This document shows positions 1 to 9,340 of a stretch of 64,000 nucleotides of DNA, in pieces (the first letter of the stretch is position 1; every line of letters begins with the position of its first letter). Under the pieces are notes generated by a model. It was not told the DNA's origin, did not search any database, and was given only the letters and a program-made list of their open reading frames with translations. Source of the stretch: an uncultured Lutimaribacter sp. (lineage in GTDB: Bacteria; Pseudomonadota; Alphaproteobacteria; Rhodobacterales; Rhodobacteraceae); contig CAJXSO010000001.1 in NCBI GenBank assembly GCA_913061505.1, positions 62,001-126,000 on the forward strand, read 5' to 3'. The translations under genes were made by a program, and so were the position numbers.

Positions 1-177
1 GAGGGCGTTGTGGCCGCGGTGAAAGAAGTGGGCCTGCAAGTGCCGCTGGTCGTGCGCCTTGAGGGCACGAATGTGGAACAGGGCAAGGAAATCATCAACA
101 CTTCTGGCCTGAACGTGATCGCAGCCGACAACCTGTCGGATGGCGCCGAGAAAATTGTGAAAGCGGTAAAGGGCTAA
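1..177 (+). CDS. sucC: Succinyl-CoA synthetase beta subunit, C-terminal fragment (5' end outside window)
   Basis: The window opens inside this gene; frame 1 reads 58 residues to a TAA at 175-177. The fragment ([20 protein letters not shown], then EGTNVEQGK and a C-terminal [15 protein letters not shown]) matches the end of the ADP/GDP-forming succinyl-CoA ligase beta subunit, including the RLEGTNVE stretch typical of the CoA-ligase domain. The enzyme converts succinyl-CoA to succinate with substrate-level phosphorylation in the TCA cycle. Only 4 bases separate it from sucD, so the two are co-translated subunits. The start, ATP-grasp domain and promoter cannot be seen. Confidence 0.9.
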   Translation, partial: EGVVAAVKEVGLQVPLVVRLEGTNVEQGKEIINTSGLNVIAADNLSDGAEKIVKAVKG

Positions 178-181
178 GACA

Positions 182-1069
182 ATGGCAGTTTTGATCGACG
201 AAAACACCCGCGTTATCTGTCAGGGCTTTACCGGCAGCCAAGGCACCTTTCACTCGGAACAGGCCATCGCCTATGGCACCAAAATGGTGGGCGGCGTCAC
301 CCCCGGCAAGGGCGGCAGCACCCATCTGGACCTGCCCGTGTTCAACAGCGTGCACGAAGCCCGGGCCAAAACCGAGGCCAATGCCACGGTCATCTACGTG
401 CCCCCGCCCTTTGCGGCCGATTCCATCCTGGAAGCGATCGACGCCGAAATGGAGCTGATCGTCTGCATCACCGAAGGCATCCCCGTGCTGGACATGATGC
501 GCGTAAAGCGCGCGCTGATCGATAGCAGCTCGCGCCTGATCGGGCCAAACTGCCCCGGTGTGATTACGCCTGATGCCTGCAAAATCGGCATTATGCCCGG
601 CCATATCCACAAACGTGGGTCGGTGGGTGTTGTATCGCGCTCGGGCACGCTGACCTATGAGGCCGTGAAACAGACATCAGACATCGGCTTGGGCCAATCC
701 ACTGCCGTGGGTATTGGTGGCGACCCGATCAAGGGCACCGAACATATCGATGTGCTGGATATGTTCCTGGACGACGATGAAACCCAATCGATCATCATGA
801 TCGGCGAAATTGGCGGCTCGGCCGAAGAAGAAGCAGCAGAGTTTCTGGCAGAGCAAAAGAAAAAAGGCCGCTGGAAGCCGGTTGCCGGCTTTATCGCCGG
901 GCGCACCGCCCCTCCGGGCCGCCGCATGGGCCATGCCGGTGCCATCGTGGCCGGCGGCAAGGGCGGCGCCGAAGACAAGATCGAGGCAATGCGCAGCGCC
1001 GGTATCGTAGTGGCAGACAGCCCCGCCACCCTGGGCGAGGCCGTGCTGAAAGCCATCAAAGGCGCCTAA
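182..1069 (+). CDS. sucD: Succinyl-CoA synthetase alpha subunit
   Basis: A 295-residue protein of the usual length for SucD. The N-terminal CoA-binding Rossmann domain shows [14 protein letters not shown] near residues 16-29 and [11 protein letters not shown]. The C-terminal ligase domain carries the phosphohistidine region [17 protein letters not shown] near residues 251-267, with His252 the expected phosphorylated residue. SRSGTLTYE is also conserved. It pairs with SucC to form the TCA-cycle succinyl-CoA ligase. The ATG lies 4 bases after the sucC stop, indicating translational coupling. The next gene, sucA, starts 127 bases downstream after a hairpin. Confidence 0.95.
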   Translation: MAVLIDENTRVICQGFTGSQGTFHSEQAIAYGTKMVGGVTPGKGGSTHLDLPVFNSVHEARAKTEANATVIYVPPPFAADSILEAIDAEMELIVCITEGIPVLDMMRVKRALIDSSSRLIGPNCPGVITPDACKIGIMPGHIHKRGSVGVVSRSGTLTYEAVKQTSDIGLGQSTAVGIGGDPIKGTEHIDVLDMFLDDDETQSIIMIGEIGGSAEEEAAEFLAEQKKKGRWKPVAGFIAGRTAPPGRRMGHAGAIVAGGKGGAEDKIEAMRSAGIVVADSPATLGEAVLKAIKGA

Positions 1070-1077
1070 GCATTTCG

Positions 1078-1099
1078 GGGTGGGCGAAAACGCCCACCC
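1078..1099 (+). other. Perfect hairpin between sucD and sucA
   Basis: Nine-base perfect arms (GGGTGGGCG at 1078-1086 and CGCCCACCC at 1091-1099) flank an AAAA loop. There is no following T-run, so it does not look like an intrinsic terminator. It lies 8 bases after the sucD stop and 98 bases before the sucA start. It could be an mRNA-processing or stability element, or a short dispersed repeat. Whether it recurs elsewhere in the genome cannot be told from this window. Confidence 0.6.
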
Positions 1100-1196
1100 T
1101 ACCCATCCCAGCACGTCGCGCGAGCATCACGAAAGACACCCGGCCAATGGATGCCTTTCCTGCTGCTCAAACGATCGGTCAGAAAGGACGCGCACA

Positions 1197-4157
1197 ATGA
1201 CGGATCAAAGCCCGAACAACCTGCTTCACGCTTCCAGCTTTATGCAGGGGCATAATGCCGAGTATCTGGAACAGATGTATGCCCGCTATGCCAACGATCC
1301 GGCATCGGTGGATGCCTCGTGGGCCCAGTTTTTTGCCTCGCTTGGCGATGCGCAAAGCGATGTCAAACGCGAAGCCGCCGGCGCCAGCTGGGCACGCGCC
1401 GATTGGCCGCCCGCCCCCACCGATGATTTGACATTCGCCCTCACCGGCGAATGGCCCGTGGCCGAGGCCAAGGGCGCAGGCGACAAGATCAAGGCAAAGG
1501 CGCAGGAAAAGGGCGTAGAAGTGTCTGACGAGGCGGTGAAACGCGCCGTTCTAGACAGCATTCGCGCGCTGATGCTGATCCGCGCCTATCGTATCCGTGG
1601 CCACCTGATTGCCGATATCGACCCGCTGGGGATGCGCGACGAAACCATGCACCCCGAACTGGACCCGCGCACATACGGGTTTAGCGACGCCGATATGGAC
1701 CGCCCGATTTTCATCGACAACGTGCTGGGGCTGCAAATTGCCTCGCTGCGCCAGATTATTGATGTGCTCAAGCGCACCTATTGCGGCACATTCGCGCTGC
1801 AATACATGCATATTTCCAACCCCGAAGAGGCCGGTTGGTTGAAAGAGCGCATCGAAGGCTATGGCAAGGAAATCACCTTTACCCGCGAAGGGCGCCGCGC
1901 CATTTTGAACAAGCTGGTCGAGGCCGAAGGCTTTGAGAAATTCCTGCATGTCAAATACATGGGCACCAAGCGTTTCGGCCTTGATGGCGGCGAGGCGCTG
2001 ATCCCCGCGATGGAGCAGATCATCAAGCGCGGCGGCAATCTGGGCGTGCGCGAAATCGTGATCGGCATGCCACACCGCGGGCGCCTGAATATTTTGGCCA
2101 ATGTGATGGGCAAACCCTATCGCGCCATTTTCAACGAGTTTCAGGGCGGCAGCTTTAAGCCAGAAGATGTAGATGGCTCGGGCGATGTGAAATACCACCT
2201 TGGCGCCTCTAGCGACCGCGAATTTGACGGCAATACCGTGCACCTGTCACTTACGGCAAACCCCAGCCACCTCGAGGCGGTGAACCCCGTTGTGCTGGGC
2301 AAGGCCCGGGCCAAGCAAGATCAGCTGAACGACCCCCAGCGCACCGCCGTTTTGCCCGTGCTGTTGCATGGCGATGCGGCCTTTGCAGGCCAAGGTGTTG
2401 TGGCAGAATGTTTCGCCCTGTCAGGCCTGCGCGGCCACCGCACCGGCGGCACTATTCATATCGTGGTGAACAACCAAATCGGCTTTACCACCGCGCCGCA
2501 TTTCTCGCGCAGCTCGCCCTACCCCACCGATAACGCGCTGGTGGTCGAGGCACCGATTTTCCACGTCAACGGCGACGATCCCGAAGCCGTGGTTCATGCC
2601 GCCAAGGTGGCCACCGAATACCGCCAGAAATTCCACAAAGACGTTGTGATCGATATCTTCTGCTATCGCCGCTTTGGCCATAACGAAGGCGACGAGCCGA
2701 TGTTCACCAACCCGGCGATGTATAAGCGCATCAAAAGCCACAAAACCACCCTTGCGCTTTATACCGACCGGCTGGTTGCCGATGGGCTGATACCGGAAGG
2801 CGAAATCGAGGATATGAAAGCCGCGTTTCAGGCCCATCTGAACGAGGAATTCGAGGCTGGCAAAGATTACAAGCCCAACAAGGCCGATTGGCTAGATGGG
2901 CGCTGGTCGCATCTTGATCGCCAAAAGCAGGGCAAATACCAGCGCGGCAAAACCGCCATTGCCCCCGAAACCTTTGCCGAAGTGGGCAAAGCGCTGTGCG
3001 CGGCACCTGCAGGGTTTAACCTGCATAAAACCGTCGAACGCCTGCTGGACACCAAGAAAACCATGTTTGAAACCGGCCAGGGCTTTGACTGGGCCACAGC
3101 CGAGGCACTGGCCTTTGGCAGCCTGCTGACCGAAGGCTACCCCGTGCGCCTGGCTGGCCAAGACAGCACGCGCGGCACCTTTAGCCAGCGCCATTCCGGC
3201 CTGATCGATCAAGAAACCGAAGAGCGTTACTACCCGCTGAACAACATCCGCGAGGGGCAGGCCCGCTACGAGGTGATCGACTCGATGCTATCGGAATATG
3301 CGGTGCTGGGTTTTGAATACGGCTATTCGCTGGCCGAACCCAACGCATTGACCATGTGGGAAGCGCAATTTGGCGATTTCGCCAATGGCGCGCAGATCAT
3401 GTTTGACCAGTTTGTTAACTCGGGCGAGCGTAAATGGCTGCGCATGTCGGGCCTGGTGTGCCTGCTGCCCCATGGGTTCGAGGGCCAAGGCCCCGAGCAC
3501 AGCTCGGCCCGCTTGGAACGCTTTTTGCAGATGTCGGCAGAAGATAACTGGATCGTGGCCAATTGCACCACACCGGCCAACTATTTCCATATTCTGCGCC
3601 GCCAGCTGCACCGCTCGTTCCGCAAACCGCTGATCTTGATGACCCCGAAATCGCTGCTGCGCCACAAGCTGGCCATCAGCCGCGCCGAGGAATTCACCAC
3701 CGGTTCTAGCTTCCACCGGGTGCTGTGGGATGACGCGCAATACGGCAATTCCGACACCCAGCTGGTGGCCGATGACAAGATCAAGCGCGTCGTCATGTGC
3801 TCGGGCAAGGTGTATTACGACCTGTTGGAAGAACGCGACGCCCGCGGCATCGACGATATCTATCTGCTGCGCATCGAACAGTTCTATCCGTTCCCGGCAC
3901 AATCGCTGGTGCGCGAGCTGGAACGTTTCTCGCAGGCTGAAATGGTATGGTGCCAGGAAGAGCCCAAGAACCAGGGCGCCTGGAGCTTTATCGAACCCAA
4001 TATCGAATGGGTGCTTGGCCGGATCAAAGCCAAACATGGCCGCCCAGCCTATGCCGGCCGCGCCGCCAGCGCCAGCCCGGCCACAGGCCTGGCCAGCACC
4101 CACAAGGCACAACAACAAGCGCTGATCGATGAAGCGCTGACCATCGAAGGGAAATAA
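1197..4157 (+). CDS. sucA: 2-oxoglutarate dehydrogenase E1 component
   Basis: A 986-residue ThDP-dependent E1o of normal length. The N-terminal segment (NNLLHASSFMQGHNAEYLEQ) is the short E2-binding helix region of E1o. The catalytic core carries GMPHRGRLNIL near residue 290, LHGDAAFAGQG (ThDP/Mg site) near residue 395 and CYRRFGHNEGDEP near residue 490. The C-terminal half carries LLPHGFEGQGPEHSSARLERFLQ. It decarboxylates 2-oxoglutarate and transfers the succinyl group to the lipoyl groups of SucB. I chose ATG 1197, preceded by AGAAAGGA; an in-frame upstream ATG at 1080 would add 39 unrelated residues spanning the hairpin region. Three bases separate it from sucB. Confidence 0.95.
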   Translation: MTDQSPNNLLHASSFMQGHNAEYLEQMYARYANDPASVDASWAQFFASLGDAQSDVKREAAGASWARADWPPAPTDDLTFALTGEWPVAEAKGAGDKIKAKAQEKGVEVSDEAVKRAVLDSIRALMLIRAYRIRGHLIADIDPLGMRDETMHPELDPRTYGFSDADMDRPIFIDNVLGLQIASLRQIIDVLKRTYCGTFALQYMHISNPEEAGWLKERIEGYGKEITFTREGRRAILNKLVEAEGFEKFLHVKYMGTKRFGLDGGEALIPAMEQIIKRGGNLGVREIVIGMPHRGRLNILANVMGKPYRAIFNEFQGGSFKPEDVDGSGDVKYHLGASSDREFDGNTVHLSLTANPSHLEAVNPVVLGKARAKQDQLNDPQRTAVLPVLLHGDAAFAGQGVVAECFALSGLRGHRTGGTIHIVVNNQIGFTTAPHFSRSSPYPTDNALVVEAPIFHVNGDDPEAVVHAAKVATEYRQKFHKDVVIDIFCYRRFGHNEGDEPMFTNPAMYKRIKSHKTTLALYTDRLVADGLIPEGEIEDMKAAFQAHLNEEFEAGKDYKPNKADWLDGRWSHLDRQKQGKYQRGKTAIAPETFAEVGKALCAAPAGFNLHKTVERLLDTKKTMFETGQGFDWATAEALAFGSLLTEGYPVRLAGQDSTRGTFSQRHSGLIDQETEERYYPLNNIREGQARYEVIDSMLSEYAVLGFEYGYSLAEPNALTMWEAQFGDFANGAQIMFDQFVNSGERKWLRMSGLVCLLPHGFEGQGPEHSSARLERFLQMSAEDNWIVANCTTPANYFHILRRQLHRSFRKPLILMTPKSLLRHKLAISRAEEFTTGSSFHRVLWDDAQYGNSDTQLVADDKIKRVVMCSGKVYYDLLEERDARGIDDIYLLRIEQFYPFPAQSLVRELERFSQAEMVWCQEEPKNQGAWSFIEPNIEWVLGRIKAKHGRPAYAGRAASASPATGLASTHKAQQQALIDEALTIEGK

Positions 4158-4160
4158 CCC

Positions 4161-5663
4161 ATGACCACAGAAGTTCGTGTTCCTACCTTGGGTGAATCGG
4201 TCACCGAGGCCACGGTTGCAACATGGTTCAAAAAGCCCGGCGATGCCGTGGCCGTAGACGAAATGCTGTGCGAGCTGGAGACAGACAAAGTCACCGTCGA
4301 AGTGCCAAGCCCTGCCGCTGGCACATTGGCCGAAATCGTGGCAGCCGAAGGCGCCACCGTGGGTGTCGATGCGCTGCTGGCCAGCATCAGCGAAGGTGCC
4401 GCGGCCCCTGCCCCCAAGGCCGATGCGCCCGCCAAAGCCGCCCCCGCAGCCGCTGCGGCAGCAGAGGTGGCTGTGATGGTGCCCAGCCTGGGCGAATCTG
4501 TGTCCGAGGCCACGGTTTCGACATGGTTCAAAAAAGAGGGCGACGCGGTTGCCCAAGATGAAATGCTGTGCGAGCTGGAAACCGACAAAGTCTCGGTCGA
4601 GGTGCCAAGCCCTGCCGCCGGTGTGCTGGCCAAAATCACCGCACCTGAGGGCACAACTGTGGCCGCCAGCGCGCAGCTGGCCGTGATCGCCGGCGGTGCC
4701 GCAGCCGCAGCCGGCCCTGTGGCCGCAGCCCCCGCAGCCGCCACGGCCCCCGCAACCACCGCGCGCGATATCGAGGATGCACCGGCTGCGAAAAAAGCCA
4801 TGGCCGAGGCCGGGCTATCGCCCAGCCAAGTCACGGGCACAGGCCGCGATGGCCGCATCATGAAAGACGATGTGGCCCGCGCCGTGGCCGGGGCCGCCAG
4901 CGCCGCTGCTGCCGCCCCTGCCCCCGCTGCCGCACCGCGCGCCCCGGTGCCTGCCGATGATGCCGCGCGCGAAGAGCGGGTGAAAATGACCCGCCTGCGC
5001 GCCACCATCGCCCGTCGCCTGAAAGACGCGCAAAACACCGCCGCCATGCTGACCACCTATAACGAGGTGGATATGTCGGGCATCATGGAGCTGCGCAACG
5101 CCTATAAAGACCAGTTCGAAAAGAAGCATGGCGTGAAAATGGGCTTTATGTCGTTTTTCGTAAAAGCCTGCTGTCACGCGTTGAAAGAAGTGCCCGAGGT
5201 GAATGCCGAAATCGACGGGCAGGACATTGTTTACAAAAACTATGTTCACATGGGTGTCGCCGTGGGCACCCCCACCGGGCTGGTTGTGCCTGTGGTGCGC
5301 GACGCCGATCAAATGGGCTTTGCCGCGATCGAAAAGAAAATTGGCGAACTGGGCCTGCGCGCCCGCGATGGCAAGCTGAGCATGGCAGAAATGCAAGGCG
5401 GCAGCTTTACCATCTCGAACGGGGGCGTTTACGGCTCGCTGATGTCCTCGCCTATTTTGAACCCCCCGCAATCGGGCATTTTGGGCATGCATAAAATCCA
5501 GGATCGCCCCGTTGTGGTGAATGGCCAGATTGTGATCCGCCCGATGATGTATCTGGCGCTGTCTTATGACCACCGCATCGTCGATGGCAAAGGCGCGGTG
5601 ACATTCCTTGTGCGCGTCAAAGAGGCGCTGGAAGACCCCCGCCGCCTGCTGATGGATATCTAA
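4161..5663 (+). CDS. sucB: 2-oxoglutarate dehydrogenase E2 (dihydrolipoyl succinyltransferase) with two lipoyl domains
   Basis: 500 residues. Two N-terminal lipoyl domains are visible, each with an ETDKV lysine (Lys43 and Lys143), exactly 100 residues apart and nearly identical in sequence. An Ala/Pro-rich linker follows, then a peripheral-subunit-binding domain (approx. 205-245, [19 protein letters not shown]), another Ala/Pro linker, and the catalytic domain from about 270 with C-terminal [12 protein letters not shown] containing the catalytic His and Asp. E. coli SucB has a single lipoyl domain and about 405 residues; the extra length here is the duplicated domain. It accepts succinyl groups from SucA and passes reducing equivalents to Lpd. 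It is the last gene before a strong terminator. Confidence 0.95.
   Translation: MTTEVRVPTLGESVTEATVATWFKKPGDAVAVDEMLCELETDKVTVEVPSPAAGTLAEIVAAEGATVGVDALLASISEGAAAPAPKADAPAKAAPAAAAAAEVAVMVPSLGESVSEATVSTWFKKEGDAVAQDEMLCELETDKVSVEVPSPAAGVLAKITAPEGTTVAASAQLAVIAGGAAAAAGPVAAAPAAATAPATTARDIEDAPAAKKAMAEAGLSPSQVTGTGRDGRIMKDDVARAVAGAASAAAAAPAPAAAPRAPVPADDAAREERVKMTRLRATIARRLKDAQNTAAMLTTYNEVDMSGIMELRNAYKDQFEKKHGVKMGFMSFFVKACCHALKEVPEVNAEIDGQDIVYKNYVHMGVAVGTPTGLVVPVVRDADQMGFAAIEKKIGELGLRARDGKLSMAEMQGGSFTISNGGVYGSLMSSPILNPPQSGILGMHKIQDRPVVVNGQIVIRPMMYLALSYDHRIVDGKGAVTFLVRVKEALEDPRRLLMDI
4217..4620 (+). repeat. Tandem duplication encoding two lipoyl domains of SucB
   Basis: A stretch of about 100 bases starting at 4217 recurs from 4517, offset by exactly 300 bases. 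Both copies encode WFKK(P/E)GDAVA, then [12 protein letters not shown](T/S)VEVPSPAAG. Identity is high at the DNA level too, with most changes at third positions, suggesting either fairly recent duplication or continuing homogenisation between copies. Confidence 0.8.
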
Positions 5664-5673
5664 CCATCCACTC

Positions 5674-5702
5674 AAAAGGGGCGCGGCCTGCGCCCCTTTT
5701 TT
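5674..5702 (+). terminator. Rho-independent terminator after sucB
   Basis: Arms GGGGCGC (5678-5684) and GCGCCCC (5690-5696) enclose a 5-base loop, preceded by AAAA and followed by a six-T run. It begins 10 bases after the sucB stop and closes the sucCDAB unit, so lpd further downstream probably needs another promoter. Confidence 0.9.
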
Positions 5703-5720
5703 GCAACCAACCGGCCTGTT

Positions 5721-6692
5721 ATGACCCAGCACAGCACCGCCCTTGCCGCCTGTATGCGCAACGAAGGGATCTTCGTGCTAGAATGGCTGGCCCATCATTG
5801 CAGCCTTGGCTTTGATCAGATCATCATTGTTACAAATGCCTGCAGCGATGGTTCTGATCTGCTGCTGGATCGCGCCGCAGACATGGGGCTGGTGCAGCAT
5901 ATCCGCCAAACAGTGCCCCCCGGCACCGCCCCCCAAGACAGCGGCATGGATGCCGTTCTGGCCCAGTGCCGCGCCCGGGGCATAAGCCATGTTTTGCATA
6001 TCGACAGCGATGAATTTCTTGTGCTTGACGTGCCGCTGGCACAGCTGATGCAGCAAACCGCTGCCGCCGATGTTGTGCCCATACCCTGGCGCATGTTTGG
6101 CGATGCCGGGGTGGTGCAATGGGTGCCGGGTGATCTGGTGACAGCCCAAAACACCCGCGCCGAACCCGGCCCAACGCCCGGCACCACCAAGTTTAAATGC
6201 CTCTTTCGCGTGGCCAGTTTCGCCGCGGCAACCGATCATGCACCGCGCCAGCCCTTGGTGGCAGATCCCGTGGTGCAAACCCCCGATGGCACGGGCCTGT
6301 CAAACGCCACGCTGTATCAGGCACGCAGCAGCCGCTTTCGCCCCCATGATCTGGCTTGCGCGGCGCGCAGTGCACGCCTGCATCACTATGCCGTGCGCGC
6401 CCAAGATGTGTTCTTGATGAAAAACGATCGCGGCGATGGGCAGGGCAAAGAGGGGCATGGCAAATACCAGCTGGGTTCGGCCTGGCACCGCCAGGCCAAT
6501 CGCAACGATGTGGAAGACACCAGCTTTGCCCGCTATCTGCCGGCTGTGCGCCAAATATTGGCCCAATGGCGCAGCGACCCGGTGTTAAGCCGCCTGGAAC
6601 GCGACTGCCAAAACTGGTTTCTCGCCCGCCGCACCGCGGTGCTAACCCCCGAAAACCGCGCCGCTTGGCGCACAGGAAAGGCCCAAACATGA
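5721..6692 (+). CDS. Family-2-like glycosyltransferase
   Basis: A 323-residue protein. The N-terminus (AACMRNEGIFVLEWLAHHCSL, quoted in part: MRNEGIFVLEW) is the start typical of the Glyco_tranf_2_4/GT92-like group. A DSDEF motif near residue 98 provides the DxD-type metal and nucleotide-sugar ligands (ISHVLHIDSDEFLVL). No signal peptide or membrane segment is seen, so it is probably cytoplasmic or peripheral. The acceptor and sugar are unknown. It follows the sucB terminator and overlaps the next gene by 4 bases (ATGA), so the two are translationally coupled. The pair interrupts the expected sucAB-lpd order. No strong Shine-Dalgarno site precedes the ATG. Confidence 0.75.
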   Translation: MTQHSTALAACMRNEGIFVLEWLAHHCSLGFDQIIIVTNACSDGSDLLLDRAADMGLVQHIRQTVPPGTAPQDSGMDAVLAQCRARGISHVLHIDSDEFLVLDVPLAQLMQQTAAADVVPIPWRMFGDAGVVQWVPGDLVTAQNTRAEPGPTPGTTKFKCLFRVASFAAATDHAPRQPLVADPVVQTPDGTGLSNATLYQARSSRFRPHDLACAARSARLHHYAVRAQDVFLMKNDRGDGQGKEGHGKYQLGSAWHRQANRNDVEDTSFARYLPAVRQILAQWRSDPVLSRLERDCQNWFLARRTAVLTPENRAAWRTGKAQT

Positions 6693-7078
6693 CGCCCGAG
6701 TTAACTGTTCTGGCGCTGGCCGCGCTGCTGCAGATTGTGCAATTTCTGGCCTATTCCGTGGCGGCAAACCTGCAGGTTGGGCCACGCTATGCGATGGGCC
6801 CCCGCGACACGCCCCGCAGCCTGACAGGGCTGGCAGGCCGCCTGCAGCGGGCCTTGAACAACCATTTCGAGGGGCTGGTCCTGTTCACCATCGCGGTTTT
6901 GGTGGTGCATTTGTCAGGCAGCGCCAACAGCGCCAGCGCATGGGCCGCATGGGCCTATTTGGGCGCGCGCGTGGCCTATGTGCCAGCCTATGCCTTTGGC
7001 CTGTCGCCTTGGCGCAGCCTGATCTGGATGGTTGGGCTTTTTGCCACCATCGCCCTGCTTTTGATACCCTTCTTCTGA
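6689..7078 (+). CDS. MAPEG-family integral membrane protein
   Basis: 129 residues with about four hydrophobic segments (approx. 5-22, 60-77, 85-102 and 108-127). The sequence resembles small bacterial MAPEG proteins (membrane-associated eicosanoid/glutathione metabolism family): GLAGRLQRALNNHFEGLVLF near residues 47-66 contains the RxxxNxxE-like pattern of the glutathione-binding loop region. The start ATG at 6689 overlaps the stop of the glycosyltransferase gene. An alternative much longer reading from 6356 lies inside the upstream gene and is rejected. The substrate is unknown. Confidence 0.75.
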   Translation: MTPELTVLALAALLQIVQFLAYSVAANLQVGPRYAMGPRDTPRSLTGLAGRLQRALNNHFEGLVLFTIAVLVVHLSGSANSASAWAAWAYLGARVAYVPAYAFGLSPWRSLIWMVGLFATIALLLIPFF

Positions 7079-7143
7079 TAACCACTCTATGGCGGGCTGC
7101 GCCGGGCCACCCCCACGCCCCGCCCCATGAAAGGACATGATCC

Positions 7144-8532
7144 ATGGCAAACTATGACGTGATCGTAATTGGCGCGGGCCCGGGCGGCTATGTGGCCGCC
7201 ATTCGCTGTGCACAATTGGGGCTGAAAACCGCCTGTGTCGAGGGGCGTGAAACGCTGGGCGGCACCTGTTTGAACGTGGGCTGTATCCCGTCCAAGGCGT
7301 TGCTGCACGCCAGCCACCAGCTGCACGAGGCCGAACATAACTTTGCCACCATGGGCCTAAAGGGCAAAGCGCCCTCGGTGGATTGGAAACAAATGTTGGC
7401 CTACAAAGACAGCGTGATCGAGGGCAACACCAAGGGCATCGAGTTTTTGTTCAAAAAGAACAAGGTTGACTGGATCAAGGGCTGGGCCAGCGTTCCGGCG
7501 GCCGGTCAGGTACAGGTGGGCGACGAGGTGCACACCGCCGCCAATATCATCATCGCCACCGGATCCGAGCCATCGGCCCTGCCCGGTATCGATGTCGACG
7601 AGAAAACGGTTGTCACCTCGACCGGGGCGCTAGAGCTGGGCAAGATACCGAAATCGATGGTGGTTATTGGCGCCGGTGTCATCGGGCTTGAGCTGGGCAG
7701 CGTCTACAAGCGCCTTGGCACCGATGTGACCGTGGTGGAATATTTGGACGTGATCACCCCCGGCATGGATGGCGAGGTGCAAAAAACCTTCCAGCGCATG
7801 CTGAAAAAGCAGGGTTTGAATTTTGTCATGGGGGCGGCTGTGCAAGGCGTGGCCAAGGCACGCGGCAAAAACACCGTCACCTACCAGCTGCGCAAAGACG
7901 ACAGCCAGCACAGCATCGATGCCGAGGTGGTGCTGGTGGCCACCGGGCGGCGCCCCTTTACCGATGGGCTGGGGCTGCAGGCGCTGGGCGTTGAATTTAC
8001 CGCGCGTGGGCAGATCAAAACCAATGCGCAGTGGCAAACCAATGTGGCCGGGCTTTATGCCATCGGCGATGTGATCGAAGGCCCGATGTTGGCCCACAAG
8101 GCCGAAGACGAGGGCATGGCCGCAGCCGAGGTGATTGCCGGCAAACATGGCCATGTGAATTACGGCGTTATTCCCGGGGTGATCTACACCCACCCCGAGG
8201 TGGCCAGCGTTGGGGCCACCGAAGAGCAGCTGAAAGCCGAGGGGCGCGCCTATAAGGTGGGCAAGTTCTCGTTCATGGGCAATGGCCGCGCCAAGGCGGT
8301 TTTTGCCGGCGACGGGTTTGTGAAACTGCTGGCCGACAAAGACACCGACCGCATTTTGGGCTGCCATGTGATTGGCCCGGCAGCGGGCGATCTGATTCAC
8401 GAGGTCTGCGTGGCCATGGAATTTGGCGCATCGGCACAAGATCTGGCGATGACCTGCCACGCCCACCCCACCTTTTCCGAGGCCATGCGCGAAGCTGCCT
8501 TGGCCTGTGGCGATGGGGCCATCCACGCCTAA
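7144..8532 (+). CDS. lpd: Dihydrolipoyl dehydrogenase (E3)
   Basis: 462 residues, normal for E3. The FAD-binding GAGPGGY lies at residues 10-16, the redox-active disulfide GGTCLNVGC is Cys42/Cys47, and the NAD-binding [13 protein letters not shown] is near residues 177-189. The C-terminal interface domain carries the catalytic HAHPTFSEA (His plus Glu). It reoxidises dihydrolipoyl groups of 2-oxo-acid dehydrogenases such as SucAB, passing electrons to NAD+. It has a Shine-Dalgarno AAAGGA just upstream. A perfect bidirectional terminator follows. Confidence 0.95.
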   Translation: MANYDVIVIGAGPGGYVAAIRCAQLGLKTACVEGRETLGGTCLNVGCIPSKALLHASHQLHEAEHNFATMGLKGKAPSVDWKQMLAYKDSVIEGNTKGIEFLFKKNKVDWIKGWASVPAAGQVQVGDEVHTAANIIIATGSEPSALPGIDVDEKTVVTSTGALELGKIPKSMVVIGAGVIGLELGSVYKRLGTDVTVVEYLDVITPGMDGEVQKTFQRMLKKQGLNFVMGAAVQGVAKARGKNTVTYQLRKDDSQHSIDAEVVLVATGRRPFTDGLGLQALGVEFTARGQIKTNAQWQTNVAGLYAIGDVIEGPMLAHKAEDEGMAAAEVIAGKHGHVNYGVIPGVIYTHPEVASVGATEEQLKAEGRAYKVGKFSFMGNGRAKAVFAGDGFVKLLADKDTDRILGCHVIGPAAGDLIHEVCVAMEFGASAQDLAMTCHAHPTFSEAMREAALACGDGAIHA

Positions 8533-8553
8533 GACGCCTAAGCGTGCCACCAC

Positions 8554-8582
8554 GAAAAAGGCGCCCCATGGGGCGCCTTTTT
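8554..8582 (+). terminator. Bidirectional terminator between lpd and plsC
   Basis: Self-complementary arms GGCGCCCC (8560-8567) and GGGGCGCC (8570-8577) are flanked by AAAAA on the left and TTTTT on the right. It can end both the plus-strand lpd transcript and the minus-strand plsC transcript arriving from the right. Confidence 0.9.
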
Positions 8583-8604
8583 GCAAAGCGGCAAGGCGTT
8601 TGGC

Positions 8605-9339
8605 CTAGGCAGGCAGGGCAAACCCCGCCTCGCGCATCAGCGCGTTCGAGCGGGTTTCGATACTGCTTTCCAGCTGCTGCATAAACGCCTCGCGCCCCAG
8701 GCCCGGGGCGATGGGCGGCAAAAATTCCACCACCGCCAAACCCGGCTTGCGGTAAATGCCCGTGCGCGGCCAGAACACCCCCACATTGGTGGCAGCGGGC
8801 ACACAGGGCTGGCCCATTTGCTCGTATAAAACCCCGGTGCCAACCTTATAGGGCGCTTTTACCCCCGGTGCCACGCGTGTGCCTTGGGAATAGATAATCA
8901 GCTGGCCCGCATCAGCGCGGCCCTTTTTGACATCTTCGCTCATCTTGCGAATGGCTGCGCCACGCTTGCCCCGGTCTACCGCCACACAGCCCAGGCGCAC
9001 GGCATAAAGCCCGATAATGGGTGTCCATAGAATTTCACGTTTCATGATGAATTTGCCCGATGGCACCGCATTAAAGATAATCAGAATATCCAAAAAGCTT
9101 TGATGCTTGGCCGCCAGCAATACCTCGCCCGTAGGCACTGGGCCGCGCACCTCGCTATGCAGGCCCACCATCCAGCGCGCGGTCCACAGCACCCAGCGGC
9201 AATAGGCCTTGCACGCCGCGCGCGCGCCATTTCGCGAGGCCAGCGCATAGGGCAGATAAACCAAGCCAATCACCAGCATCATCAGATACATTTGCCCCAC
9301 AAACACCAATGACTTTATCCAACGCCATGCATAGGCCAT
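8605..9339 (-). CDS. plsC: 1-acyl-sn-glycerol-3-phosphate acyltransferase
   Basis: 244 residues with an N-terminal membrane segment (approx. 9-32) and the acyltransferase motifs in order: HQSFLD (HX4D, near residue 79), a GCVAVDRG block near 120, and YSQGTRVAPG near 150, where many homologues have EGTR. The E-to-Q change is, to my knowledge, common in alphaproteobacterial family members. It makes phosphatidic acid from lysophosphatidic acid at the inner membrane. The start lies 1 base after the ftsX stop, so it is probably the last gene of an ftsE-ftsX-plsC operon. Confidence 0.88.
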   Translation of the reverse strand: MAYAWRWIKSLVFVGQMYLMMLVIGLVYLPYALASRNGARAACKAYCRWVLWTARWMVGLHSEVRGPVPTGEVLLAAKHQSFLDILIIFNAVPSGKFIMKREILWTPIIGLYAVRLGCVAVDRGKRGAAIRKMSEDVKKGRADAGQLIIYSQGTRVAPGVKAPYKVGTGVLYEQMGQPCVPAATNVGVFWPRTGIYRKPGLAVVEFLPPIAPGLGREAFMQQLESSIETRSNALMREAGFALPA

Positions 9340-9340
9340 G

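Noticed and set aside
3288-4556. 422-codon minus-strand frame opposite sucA/sucB
   Set aside because: It crosses the junction of two certain genes and has no motifs.
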